From the NCBI GenBank assembly GCA_001804815.1, contig MHBI01000099.1:1-64000 (forward strand): 64,000 bases of DNA. Reading direction: 5' to 3'. A program made the translations under genes and the position numbers. The stretch is from Lentisphaerae bacterium GWF2_50_93. Lineage in GTDB: Bacteria; Verrucomicrobiota; Lentisphaeria; Victivallales; GWF2-50-93. How positions within the stretch are numbered: the stretch's first letter is position 1; each line of letters starts with the position of its first letter. The notes below the pieces were generated by a model. It worked only from the letters and a program-made list of their open reading frames with translations. It was not told where the DNA came from and made no database searches. Shown here one piece after another: positions 52,659-61,430 of the stretch.

Positions 52659-55007
52659 ATGAAGAATATCAGGTTGCCTTTTGTAAATAGCAGACTTTTC
52701 ATCTTTGCCCTTTTTGTTCTTGTCTTCATCAGCTCATTTGCGATGAGGAGCTTCATCTATGAGCGCGAGGCGGTGAGGATCGGCGAATGCTACAAGGGCG
52801 CCAAGGATGCGCTTCCACAGCCTTCCCAGGGGCCTTTTGTCCCGTTCTTCGTGGAAAGCTCGATAATGTTTGCGAATTCCGCAGATGTAGCCGCGGGCAG
52901 GGGAATCCCGGCCTATGATCCGCTCCTCCCGACAAATAAGAATTTGAAAGTCGCGGAGCAGGACACCATCGGCCTGGAATATTTCCTCGGCTACGGATAC
53001 AGGCTCAAGAACAGGATCTTCCCTTCACCGGAACTGAAACCGGAGGACCAGACATACGAGGACAATCCTTATTTCACGAGCTGGGCTCGTACCCAGATCC
53101 GTTTCTGGACGAGTTCCGTTTCAGCCATGATCTTCCTGTTCCTGATCGTATTGAGATGCCCGTGGAAGCTTGCCCTTGCCGGAGGACTGTTGCATGTTGT
53201 CGCCCCGGCCGCGCTGGCGCGCTATACCGGACAGGATATAATCAGGGGCGAATTCTGCATGCCTCTCATAATGTCGGTTCTTGTGATCGCATACTGGTAT
53301 CTTGGAAGGCCGTCGAAGATAAAGCTTGTGCTTCTCGGTGTGGCCGCGTTCCTCGCGATGGCTACATGGGACATGTGCCAGATATTCTTCGGGATATGGG
53401 GTGTTTCGGAAATACTCAGGCTCATTGCCGGCGGAAAACCGAGTGCGAAAAGGAGGAATGTATGGTTCGTGATCCTCGCAGCTGTCCTGCTGGCTTCGGT
53501 CGTTATACCATATCACAGGATCCACAACCTTTTCTTCTCTCCGCTGGCAGTGATAGTAATTCCAGTGCTCCTGATTTCTTCGACGCTGAATTTCCGTCAG
53601 TCGTACTTGAAGCGCCTTGCCGTCATTGTCATTGCCGCCGCCGCCGCATTCCTCGTATGGTGGGGCATCAGCAGGATGAGCAGCTTCTCGTCGAACTACG
53701 GGCATTTCGGAAACCTCCTCGTCGCAAAACTCAAATATATGAACGTCAAGCCGGCCGATCCGCTGCTCCTGAATTTCGATGCCAGGATATTGTGGACGCC
53801 TGCAATGCACTCCGCGGACATTGTAATCCTGAGGATGTTCTTTCCTTTCGCGATATACATGGTCCCGCTCATGCTGGGCCTCGCACTTTTCTTCAAACCG
53901 CAGAGAAGGCTCATTTATTTCAGGGACATGCCGAGGCTTTGCTTTCCACTTTTCATGACGATCTTCTTTTTCATTGCGTTCATATTTGTCGTCCGCTACC
54001 ATGATTTCGCAATAATCTTCCTGTGCATGTTGATACCGTTGCTTGTACAGGACTGGCTGAGGAACATCAGGAGCCACAGGTTCCAGTTCGTCTTCATATG
54101 GGGTGGCCTTCTAGCAATGCTGCTTCTTGCGCTCATCGCACTGGTTCCAAAGCACGGCATAGCGATATCCAGCAGCGTCTATGTCGTCGTGTCAGTCCTT
54201 GTGGCGGTTTTTGCGATAGGGGGAACTGCTCTCGTCCTAGTATTGAGAAAAACGGGCGCCAGCGCCGGGATATCCTCTGAAAAGGCGGCAGTCATCGCTT
54301 TCCTGGGGCTTGTAGTCTTCATTGAATTCGCGCAGTCGTTCTGCATGGGCAGGGACTACAGGAACGAATATCTTCCGGAAATGGCGGGACTTGTGAGATG
54401 GATGAGGGCTGAGGGCGTGGAAAATGAGACGATACTCACGGACTTCACGCTTTCTCCTGTGCTCAAGGCATACTGCCATGCGGCGATCATCCTCCAGCCG
54501 AAATTCGAGCTTGGCGACACAAGGAAGGACGTCGAGATCTATCTGGACAAGATTTTCTTCGGCGCTGAAAGGAACTTGAATGACTTCTGCGTCGACAAGG
54601 GAGTCAGATATTATGTGTTCGACCGGGGACATGCCGGAGACATGGGCATCTATTCTTCAAGGTACTGTGCAGCGGCATCAAAGATACGGATTGATTCGCC
54701 GGTCAACCTGATGTATTCTCCGCAGACCCGTGAAAAACTCAAATGGTTCTACGAGATCGAACCTCCGCAGGAGCTGAAGTTCATAAACACTAAGTATATT
54801 GTCTTCAAAGTGATTTCGCCCGATGACCGCAAGAACGCCCAGCAGTGGGTTGCGGACGCCCGCAAGGCGATCGACACCGGAAACATGCCCCTTGCAAGCC
54901 GTCTCGCCAAAGCCGCAGTCTACGCGGATCCGGTAGCGCCCAACACCCGTATCCTCTACGCCCACATATTCGGAAAAGTCCCTGATATCAGGCTGAGGGG
55001 GTACTAG
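52659..55007 (+). CDS. multi-spanning membrane protein, GT-C glycosyltransferase-like
   Basis: 782 residues. A first membrane helix (LFIFALFVLVFISSFAM) is followed by a long extracytoplasmic loop with RIGECYKG and AGRGIPAYDP, then about ten more helices to residue 560, and a soluble C-terminal domain. The layout (helix 1, large loop with acidic residues, RYTGQDIIRGEF, WDMCQ) is like oligosaccharyltransferase STT3 and other GT-C enzymes that use lipid-linked sugars. Clear catalytic motifs such as WWDYG are not seen. Preceded by a repeat cluster and followed by an unrelated gene. A role in glycosylation is inferred from topology. Confidence 0.55.
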   Translation: MKNIRLPFVNSRLFIFALFVLVFISSFAMRSFIYEREAVRIGECYKGAKDALPQPSQGPFVPFFVESSIMFANSADVAAGRGIPAYDPLLPTNKNLKVAEQDTIGLEYFLGYGYRLKNRIFPSPELKPEDQTYEDNPYFTSWARTQIRFWTSSVSAMIFLFLIVLRCPWKLALAGGLLHVVAPAALARYTGQDIIRGEFCMPLIMSVLVIAYWYLGRPSKIKLVLLGVAAFLAMATWDMCQIFFGIWGVSEILRLIAGGKPSAKRRNVWFVILAAVLLASVVIPYHRIHNLFFSPLAVIVIPVLLISSTLNFRQSYLKRLAVIVIAAAAAFLVWWGISRMSSFSSNYGHFGNLLVAKLKYMNVKPADPLLLNFDARILWTPAMHSADIVILRMFFPFAIYMVPLMLGLALFFKPQRRLIYFRDMPRLCFPLFMTIFFFIAFIFVVRYHDFAIIFLCMLIPLLVQDWLRNIRSHRFQFVFIWGGLLAMLLLALIALVPKHGIAISSSVYVVVSVLVAVFAIGGTALVLVLRKTGASAGISSEKAAVIAFLGLVVFIEFAQSFCMGRDYRNEYLPEMAGLVRWMRAEGVENETILTDFTLSPVLKAYCHAAIILQPKFELGDTRKDVEIYLDKIFFGAERNLNDFCVDKGVRYYVFDRGHAGDMGIYSSRYCAAASKIRIDSPVNLMYSPQTREKLKWFYEIEPPQELKFINTKYIVFKVISPDDRKNAQQWVADARKAIDTGNMPLASRLAKAAVYADPVAPNTRILYAHIFGKVPDIRLRGY

Positions 55008-55082
55008 GATTTGGTGCTTGGATGAATGGATTGCATTTGGTAGTTTTCGGAGAGAGAAATATACATGACACTTGGGGGGATT

Positions 55083-55925
55083 ATGGGTTATAGAGAAGAT
55101 TCAGATAAGTCAAAACAGCCTGGGCGGACATATGACAAGCACTGCGATTCAGCATTTCGTCCTCATGGCGGATATCGCAAGCTTCGATCGTTTCAAGTGA
55201 CTCAGGTGATTTACGATGGAACCGTGTCGTTCTGCAACCGGTTTATTGATAAGCGTTCCCGGACACATGATCAGATGCTACAGGCTGCCCGTAGTGGTCG
55301 CCAGAACATTGCAGAGGGGAGTCGGGCGTCAGCGACTTCCGCAAAATCCGAGATTATGCTGGTGAATGTCGCACGGGCAAGCTTAGACGAATTGTTGTTG
55401 GATTACGAGGATTTTCTAAGGCAAAGAGGGCTGCGTCAGTGGAAAAAGGAGGATCCTGAGGCACTGGAGATACGGGAGGTTGGGAGGAAGCAATCGGATA
55501 GGACTGATCAGACTGATGTGACTGATCGGTCAGATGAGGTTGATCCATCAATCCCCTATTTACCCTGGCTAAACCACCCTGATCCTGCAATTGTGGCAAA
55601 TGCACTCATCTGTCTGATTCACCAGGCCAACTATCTGATAGACCATCAGTTGGCAGGCCTTGAACGGCAGTTTGCGTCCGAGGGTGGCTTCAGTGAAAAA
55701 TTAGCCATGATCCGCAGAAATGCGAAATTGAATAATAAATCAGATCGGACTGATCTGTCAGATCCGTCGGATCGGTCTGCATCACCAATCTGCCCTTCCT
55801 GCGGAAAGGCGATGATTCTGAGAACTGCGCGTCAGGGAGCAAGCCCGGGTTCCAATTTCTGGGGTTGCAGTGCTTATCCGAACTGCCGCGGGACAAGGCA
55901 ATTAGAGAAATCAACAAATACATAA
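55083..55925 (+). CDS. four-helix-bundle (S23-type) protein with a topoisomerase-type C4 zinc ribbon
   Basis: About 280 residues. The first part (GGYRKLRSFQVTQVIYDGTVSFCNRFI ... RTHDQMLQAARSGRQNIAEGS ... NVARASLDELLLDYEDFLRQRGL) is the four-helix-bundle family first seen encoded in 23S rRNA intervening sequences; here it is a free gene. The C terminus CPSCGKAMILRTAR...FWGCSAYPNCRGTR is a zinc ribbon as at the end of topoisomerase I. Between them are two low-complexity stretches (SDRTDQTDVTDRSDEVD and KSDRTDLSDPSDRSAS) encoded by GATC-rich DNA repeats. The ATG at 55083 has GGGGGG upstream; 55065 is the alternative. The function is unknown; nucleic-acid binding is likely. Confidence 0.85.
   Translation: MGYREDSDKSKQPGRTYDKHCDSAFRPHGGYRKLRSFQVTQVIYDGTVSFCNRFIDKRSRTHDQMLQAARSGRQNIAEGSRASATSAKSEIMLVNVARASLDELLLDYEDFLRQRGLRQWKKEDPEALEIREVGRKQSDRTDQTDVTDRSDEVDPSIPYLPWLNHPDPAIVANALICLIHQANYLIDHQLAGLERQFASEGGFSEKLAMIRRNAKLNNKSDRTDLSDPSDRSASPICPSCGKAMILRTARQGASPGSNFWGCSAYPNCRGTRQLEKSTNT
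55494..55541. repeat. in-frame GATC-rich repeat, copy 1
   Basis: Tandem variants of GGACTGATC/AGACTGATG/TGACTGATC encode the SDRTDQTDVTDRSD stretch. Confidence 0.65.
55738..55780. repeat. in-frame GATC-rich repeat, copy 2
   Basis: Tandem variants of CAGATCGGACTGATC encode SDRTDLSDPSDRS. The stretch is partly self-complementary (CAGATCGGAC ... GGATCGGTCTG). Confidence 0.65.
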
Positions 55926-55969
55926 GTAAAAAGGATTTGAATGGCAGAGGATATTCTAGTCGGCTTTTG

Positions 55970-56028
55970 CACTCCAGCACTCCAGCACTCCAGCACTCCA
56001 GAACTCTAGAACTCCAGAACTCCAGAAC
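55970..56028. repeat. 9-bp tandem repeat (ACTCCAGMA)n
   Basis: About six and a half near-perfect copies of ACTCCAGCA or ACTCCAGAA in the gap between the convergent four-helix-bundle and rpoN genes. One copy is ACTCTAGAA. Confidence 0.85.
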
Positions 56029-56033
56029 TTCCC

Positions 56034-57491
56034 TTAATACTCTTTCCTCAGGTGGGATGGCTGGATGCCTAGTTCCTCGCGGTATTTGGCGACAGTGCGT
56101 CGAGCTACCTTCAAGCCGTCCTTCTGGAGCAGTTCTGCGATATGTTTGTCGGACATTGGCTTTGCAGTGTCCTCACGCGATACGAAGTCCTTTATCTTTT
56201 CCATGATGCTGCGGTTTGACAGGACTTCGCCGTCGTCGGCCTTGAATCCGGTCGAAAAGAAGAATTTGAATTCGAGAAGGCCGTTCGGAGTCTGCATGAA
56301 TTTGTTTGCGATGGCGCGGCTGACGGTCGTCTCATGGACCCCGATCTTGTCCGCGACCTGCTGCATGGTGAGCGGCCTCAGGAACTCGGTGCCTTTCTCG
56401 AGGAAGTCGAACTGGGTGTCGACTATGACTTCTGCGATGCTTTTGATAGTGCTCTGCCTCTGTGAGAGGCTTTTGATGAGTGCCTTGCCCTGGATGAGCT
56501 TCGCCTTGATGTAGTCCTTTGTCTCCTCTGCAGTGCCGGGGTTTTCAAGAAGGCTCAGGTAGAACTGCGAAATACGCAGTTTCGGGAAATTATCGTCCTT
56601 TGAAATGACCACGTACTTGTCGTCGCGCTTCTCCACGACGACTTCGGGAATCACGAAAATCGGGTTGTTCGGCGATATTGAAAGTCCTGGATAAGGGTTG
56701 AGCGCGCGTATTTCCGACAGGAGCTCATTGAGCCTGTTCATGGAAATCTTCATTTTCCTGGCGACCTGGGGAAGCTTGTTCTGTCCGGCCTCCTTGAGGT
56801 GTGTCCTGACAAGTTCGGCAGCCAGTGATTTTGACTTGCCGCGGGCCTTCAGCTGGATCAGGAGGCATTCCCTGAGGTCTCTTGCGGCTATTCCAGGGGG
56901 ATCGAATGCCTGGACGAACTCGAGCACCTTCTCCATTTCCTTTACGGTCACGTTTCCGGCGGTTGCGAGATCCGCGAGATGGCTCCTGAGATAGCCTTTT
57001 TCGTCGATGCTGCCGACGATGAGTTCGGCCAGCTCCTTGGTTTTGTCATCTACGCCTGAAAGCTTGAGCTGGTCGAGAAGCTGTTCCTGGAGGGAGGCCT
57101 CTTCAGTGAGGGATTCGAAGAAATGCTGGCGTTTCTCCTCGTCGTCACTCGAGAAGTGGCGCTGGGAATGGGATGGAACCAGGGAGTTCTGCCAGGAATC
57201 TGAAAGATGTACGAGTTCTGATATTTCCTGGTCCGACTTCTCCGAGTCGCGTATCTGCTTGCTGTCCTCGTCGACATCGCTGGACGAGGAATCGGTAAGT
57301 ACGTCTCCGGCGAGTTCCTCTCCTCCGGGTTTCTCCTGTTCGAGTATGGGGTTTTCCTGCAGTTCCTGGCTTACCTTCATCTGGAGTTCGAGCAGGGGCG
57401 CGACAAGGATCTCCAGGGACTGGATCTGCTGTGGAGCGAGGATCTGTTCCTGTTTCAGCTGCTGAGATTGAAATAAACCCTGATCGGCCAT
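56034..57491 (-). CDS. rpoN: RNA polymerase sigma-54 factor
   Basis: 485 residues, full length. The Gln/Leu-rich activator-interacting N terminus (FQSQQLKQEQILAPQQIQSLEIL), an acidic linker, the core-binding domain (AFDPPGIAARDLRECLLIQL), the HTH region (LTMQQVADKIGVHETTVSRAIANK) and the RpoN box (ARRTVAKYREELGI) are all present. It directs polymerase to -24/-12 promoters and needs an ATPase activator, none of which lies in the window. The gene is monocistronic here, convergent with the four-helix-bundle gene and divergent from the metallo-hydrolase gene. Confidence 0.96.
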   Translation of the reverse strand: MADQGLFQSQQLKQEQILAPQQIQSLEILVAPLLELQMKVSQELQENPILEQEKPGGEELAGDVLTDSSSSDVDEDSKQIRDSEKSDQEISELVHLSDSWQNSLVPSHSQRHFSSDDEEKRQHFFESLTEEASLQEQLLDQLKLSGVDDKTKELAELIVGSIDEKGYLRSHLADLATAGNVTVKEMEKVLEFVQAFDPPGIAARDLRECLLIQLKARGKSKSLAAELVRTHLKEAGQNKLPQVARKMKISMNRLNELLSEIRALNPYPGLSISPNNPIFVIPEVVVEKRDDKYVVISKDDNFPKLRISQFYLSLLENPGTAEETKDYIKAKLIQGKALIKSLSQRQSTIKSIAEVIVDTQFDFLEKGTEFLRPLTMQQVADKIGVHETTVSRAIANKFMQTPNGLLEFKFFFSTGFKADDGEVLSNRSIMEKIKDFVSREDTAKPMSDKHIAELLQKDGLKVARRTVAKYREELGIQPSHLRKEY

Positions 57492-57617
57492 TGTGTAATT
57501 TTAAATCCCTGTTATTTTACGTTTTCGAAATTAAAATATATACACTGTCTTCAACGTTAATATAATCATCTTTTTGATTTTGGCGATAAGATATCAAGCA
57601 ATGCTGGTGGATTGTTT

Positions 57618-58400
57618 ATGGATTTTGGCATAACTGTTCTCGGTAGCGGGAGCCGTGGAAACGCGATTCTTGTACATAATAATGAAAATGCGCTGCTGGT
57701 GGATGCCGGATTCAGCCGGAAGGAGCTGCTTGCCAGGATTTCGTCCTTCGGGTACGACCCCAGGAAGATCAGGGCCCTGCTTATAAGCCATGAGCATGGC
57801 GACCATGTGAACGGAGCCAGGATTTTCTCGGATGAACTCGGAATCCCCACTTATGTCACCTATGACACCGCTGTCTTCCTCGAAAAGGCCGGTAAGCTAG
57901 GCAGGAAAAAGGTGCTTTTTGAGACGGGGACCGCTTTTGACATATGTGAATTCCAGGTCAGGGCCTTTGCCGTGCCCCATGATGCAACGGATCCAGTTGG
58001 ATTCGTCATTTCATCCGGCAATGCCAGGATTGGCATCGCGACAGACCTTGGCCATTTGAATTCGCTCTGCATGCAGAGACTGAAGGACTGTGACGCACTT
58101 GTACTTGAAAGCAATCATGACATAGAGATGCAGAACAGGTCTGACAGGAGCCAGCATCTCAAGAGAAGGGTTCTTGGAAAACACGGCCATCTCAGCAATG
58201 ATGATGCGATAAACGCGCTCGGCGAGTTGGTTACTGCCAGGACAAAATGTGTTTTTCTTGTCCATTTGAGCAGTGATTGCAATGAATGCGGCCTTGTTTC
58301 GAGCCTTGCCGGCAGAAAACAGGAGGAGCTTGGCAGGGCGGATTTGAAGTTTGTGGTCGTGTCGCAGGACAAAGCTTCGCAAACATTTTGGCTTTCTTGA
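57618..58400 (+). CDS. metallo-beta-lactamase-fold hydrolase, WalJ/YycJ-like
   Basis: 260 residues. The metal motif HEHGDHVNG (HxHxDH), a downstream His (AVPHDA), Asp in IATDLGH and a further His (KHGHLSN) are all present, as are the N-terminal ITVLGSGSRGNAILV and LVLESNHD. These match the YycJ/WalJ group, exonuclease-like proteins linked with DNA replication and cell-wall control in Firmicutes. The ATG at 57618 is preferred over the TTG at 57612. Divergent from rpoN. The cellular role here is unknown. Confidence 0.85.
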   Translation: MDFGITVLGSGSRGNAILVHNNENALLVDAGFSRKELLARISSFGYDPRKIRALLISHEHGDHVNGARIFSDELGIPTYVTYDTAVFLEKAGKLGRKKVLFETGTAFDICEFQVRAFAVPHDATDPVGFVISSGNARIGIATDLGHLNSLCMQRLKDCDALVLESNHDIEMQNRSDRSQHLKRRVLGKHGHLSNDDAINALGELVTARTKCVFLVHLSSDCNECGLVSSLAGRKQEELGRADLKFVVVSQDKASQTFWLS

Positions 58401-58679
58401 TGGTCAGGCAGTCCCACGCCGGAGAGGCGATGCCAAGCCATCGTCGAGCGGCGGCGGGCGGGTTGAACGCCAAAAGACTCACGCCGCCATGCGGTTATGT
58501 CTCTTTTTGCCCGGTCTTTGCCTTGGTCGGAAACGACGATACTTGAGTATCGCCTTATTCCGGCCAAGCCAAATCCGCATCAAAAATAGACATAATTTTA
58601 ACCCTTGTATTTATGTTACAGAACACTAGATTATCAGTTTAAATAATTTTAACAGATTGTTCAACCGGAATTTTAACAT
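58401..58679. other. intergenic region, GC-rich then AT-rich
   Basis: No gene supported. 58401-58585 is GC-rich and includes a CGATAC-TTGA-GTATCG hairpin at 58537-58552; TATGTCTC and TAGACATAA flank part of it in inverted orientation. 58590-58679 is AT-rich and probably holds the promoter of the kinase gene, but no box is clear. Confidence 0.4.
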
Positions 58680-61409
58680 ATGGCCCAGGACTTTAAAGAC
58701 GAAGCGCAGGAAAACTTCAAGGAGACCCAGAAATCTCCTTCCATGGCTACTTTTGTAGAGTCGGAAGATCAGAAGAAAGTAAAGACCAACCTGAAGATTC
58801 CCGCACCTGCCCCCAAGGGCACAAACGTATCCCAGCCCGAGGCTGATGATGAACCGATGTCCTCGGAGACAATCTCCATCAAGAGAAGCTCGCTCATTGA
58901 AAAGAAGGAGAAGCCCAAGGAGGTAGTGGTAGCCCCGGAGAAGAGGCTCTGCAAGATAACCTGCTACAAGTGCGCGCAGAAACTCGACCTCACCGAGCTT
59001 GAACCTTTCTCAAAAGTCAACTGTCCGTCATGCAATGTCGAGATCATAGTCCCGAAATGGTTTGACAATTATCTGCTTGAAGAACCAGGCGGCGTAGGCG
59101 GAATGGCCGTCGTATACAGGGCCCTGGACCTGACCCTCGACAGGGAAGTCGCGATAAAGGTCCTGAATCCGGACGTCGCCAGCAAGACAGAAAGATCCCA
59201 CCTGTTCCTGCATGAGGCGAGAACTGCCGCCACCGTCAACCATTATGCAGTCCTCCCGATCTACACCTGCGGTGAATTCGAGGGGCAGCCATATATAGTC
59301 ATGCAGTTCATGGATGGAGGTTCCCTCGACAAGAAGCTTGAGGAGAACAAGGAGCATTTCCCGATAAGCGATGTGGTGAAGTGGATAAGGGATGTCGCGG
59401 AAGGTCTTGACAACGCAAGAAGACATGGAATAATCCACCATGACATCAAACCCGCCAACATAATGATGGACAAGGACGGCAACGTCAAGATCGGGGATTT
59501 TGGAATAGCGCAGGCCATGAGGGATTCCAGGTCGGAATCCATTGCCATCCTGACGAAATCATGGGCGAGTCCGCACTATGTGAGCCCTGAAAAGGTCCTT
59601 GAAGGGAAGGAAGATCATACAGGCGACGTATACAGCCTCGGCGCAACATTCTACCAGCTCATATCCAGGCAGACTCCTTTTGACAAGGAGGACATCGACG
59701 AGCTTGTCAGGATAAGGACCGTGGAAGATCCGCCTTCTCCGAAGAAGCACCGTCCTGAAATACCCCAGACAATTTCCGATCTCATCATGAAAATGATGAG
59801 CCGCAAGCCTGATGCAAGGCCGACATACAGGGACATAGTCAGCTGCCTGAACACCCTGATAAAGGAGAACGACAAGAAGAAGGACGCCAAGGAAAAGCAT
59901 GTACGCAAGAATGTTCCTGCGCCCATAGTGAAAAACGGCGCGAGGGCCTTTGGTGCGAAGCCAGGCGTATCCGACAACCAGCCGCAGAGGAATCCATGGA
60001 TAACTGTCGCAATACATGTTTCGATATCGTTGTTCATGCTCGTTGGCGCCTATGTCTGCTGGCAGATGGGGCTTCTCGACAAGTTCCTTTACAAGGGGGG
60101 GAGGATGCCGAAGGATTTTGTCTCTGATGCCACGAGGATGTTCAGGATCGGCGACTGCAAGGAGGCGGGCAAGATCGCTGAACGCATATTGAACGACGGT
60201 ACTGCAAGGGTAGCTGCAAGGAAACAGGCCGGGATCCAGCTGGCTTTCGCGAAATATCTTGCAAACGATCCGGAAGCCAAGAAGGAATGCGCCTCGATTT
60301 ATGAGAAACTCGTCGCCGCAAACGTAAACGAGGAGGATCCGTTCCTTGAGATTCTCAGGTATCTCGGTGGATCTTCAGCGTCTTCGCAAAGCCTCAAGGA
60401 CAGGGCATTGGTCGAGGAGAACAAGTTCTTCGAGATTATTTCCGCCCAGGCGCTTTACATCAGGAACATCTATGACAAAGGCTCAGGTATAGAGCTCATG
60501 GGTTTCTCCAATAGTTATCTGGTGTTTATTGCCGGTGTGCCAGATGAATACTGGGGCTGCGCCTGGAAGGAAAGAGTCCCGATGTGGAAGGAATGGACTG
60601 AGAAGGCAAAAGGAGATCCGACGAGGCTTGAGGACGTCATCTCGGACTACAAGATCGATGAGAAGGACGTGAAGCCGGCAATAAAGACAGCAGTGCCGGA
60701 ACAGCAGCCTGCCAGGCAGAAACCCCCTGACACTGCACCAGTTGCCAACAATACTGCGGTCAAGCCTCCTGTCAATGAGAAATTGAATTCGACCTTTGAC
60801 GATGTGACGGCGCCTGTTTCAGAGGATTTCAATAAACTCAAGTTAAGCGATCTGACGCCGGAAATGCTCAAGGGCTTCCGTGAATTTGCGGCGAACAGGC
60901 CGCGTCCGGCGGATTATAATTTCAGCCAGGGCGCTTTCAACTCCTATCTCCAGGGTATTCCCGAGATGAAACGGGCTGTAGAGGAAGGCAGGTTCAGACA
61001 GGTAAGCGGAATCAAGAGCTACATAGCAAGCCTCATGGAGAGGAACCCATACGACAAGCCGCTTGTGCTCAAGAGTGGAAGAATCATCCGTGGCGGTATA
61101 ATGCTCAACGACAGGTTCGTATCCGTCAAGAACAGGGGGGGTAAGTTTGACAGGCTCGAATGGGATTCGATCCCGCCGGCCCAGATATGCCAGATCCTCG
61201 AATATTTCGCCAACTTCAGGCTGAATGCCAGCGGCGGAGTGACCGTTTCCAAGGTTAAGCAGAAACGCGAGGCCGCCGAGGATTTCCTCAGGATCGGTAT
61301 TTTCTGCGACTGGTATGGCGATTATGAATCTGCTGTGAAATATGCGCAGAAGGCCTATGGCACGGATCCAACCATTGAGAACACCGTCAAGAAGTATATG
61401 ATGCAATAA
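58680..61409 (+). CDS. membrane-anchored Ser/Thr protein kinase with an N-terminal zinc ribbon
   Basis: 909 residues. After an acidic start, CYKCAQKLD...CPSC (about 100-122) forms a zinc-ribbon-like unit. The kinase domain runs from about 130 to 400: Lys160 in VAIKVL, the catalytic Asp255 in IIHHDIKPAN (HHD in place of HRD), Asp273 of DFG, then SPEKV (APE-like) and DVYSLGATFYQL. The glycine loop is unusual (EEPGGVGGMAVVYRA). One membrane helix follows at about 440-464. The outside part (about 465-909) has a helical region, a Pro/Ala linker and a C-terminal domain with no named family. Such Hanks-type kinases with extracytoplasmic sensors are common in PVC bacteria. Monocistronic; the signal is unknown. 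Confidence 0.9.
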   Translation: MAQDFKDEAQENFKETQKSPSMATFVESEDQKKVKTNLKIPAPAPKGTNVSQPEADDEPMSSETISIKRSSLIEKKEKPKEVVVAPEKRLCKITCYKCAQKLDLTELEPFSKVNCPSCNVEIIVPKWFDNYLLEEPGGVGGMAVVYRALDLTLDREVAIKVLNPDVASKTERSHLFLHEARTAATVNHYAVLPIYTCGEFEGQPYIVMQFMDGGSLDKKLEENKEHFPISDVVKWIRDVAEGLDNARRHGIIHHDIKPANIMMDKDGNVKIGDFGIAQAMRDSRSESIAILTKSWASPHYVSPEKVLEGKEDHTGDVYSLGATFYQLISRQTPFDKEDIDELVRIRTVEDPPSPKKHRPEIPQTISDLIMKMMSRKPDARPTYRDIVSCLNTLIKENDKKKDAKEKHVRKNVPAPIVKNGARAFGAKPGVSDNQPQRNPWITVAIHVSISLFMLVGAYVCWQMGLLDKFLYKGGRMPKDFVSDATRMFRIGDCKEAGKIAERILNDGTARVAARKQAGIQLAFAKYLANDPEAKKECASIYEKLVAANVNEEDPFLEILRYLGGSSASSQSLKDRALVEENKFFEIISAQALYIRNIYDKGSGIELMGFSNSYLVFIAGVPDEYWGCAWKERVPMWKEWTEKAKGDPTRLEDVISDYKIDEKDVKPAIKTAVPEQQPARQKPPDTAPVANNTAVKPPVNEKLNSTFDDVTAPVSEDFNKLKLSDLTPEMLKGFREFAANRPRPADYNFSQGAFNSYLQGIPEMKRAVEEGRFRQVSGIKSYIASLMERNPYDKPLVLKSGRIIRGGIMLNDRFVSVKNRGGKFDRLEWDSIPPAQICQILEYFANFRLNASGGVTVSKVKQKREAAEDFLRIGIFCDWYGDYESAVKYAQKAYGTDPTIENTVKKYMMQ

Positions 61410-61428
61410 AATTCCTGCGGAATTTTAT
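61406..61428. terminator. bidirectional terminator between kinase and ilvE genes
   Basis: Perfect 10-base-pair stem (ATAAAATTCC and its complement) with a TGC loop between convergent genes, flanked by A and T runs on both sides. It begins at the stop codon of the kinase gene. Confidence 0.7.
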
Positions 61429-61430
61429 AA

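Noticed and set aside
58115..58567. 150-codon minus-strand open frame over the end of the metallo-hydrolase gene
   Set aside because: Mostly antisense to conserved metal-binding sequence, and the remainder is a GC-rich spacer.
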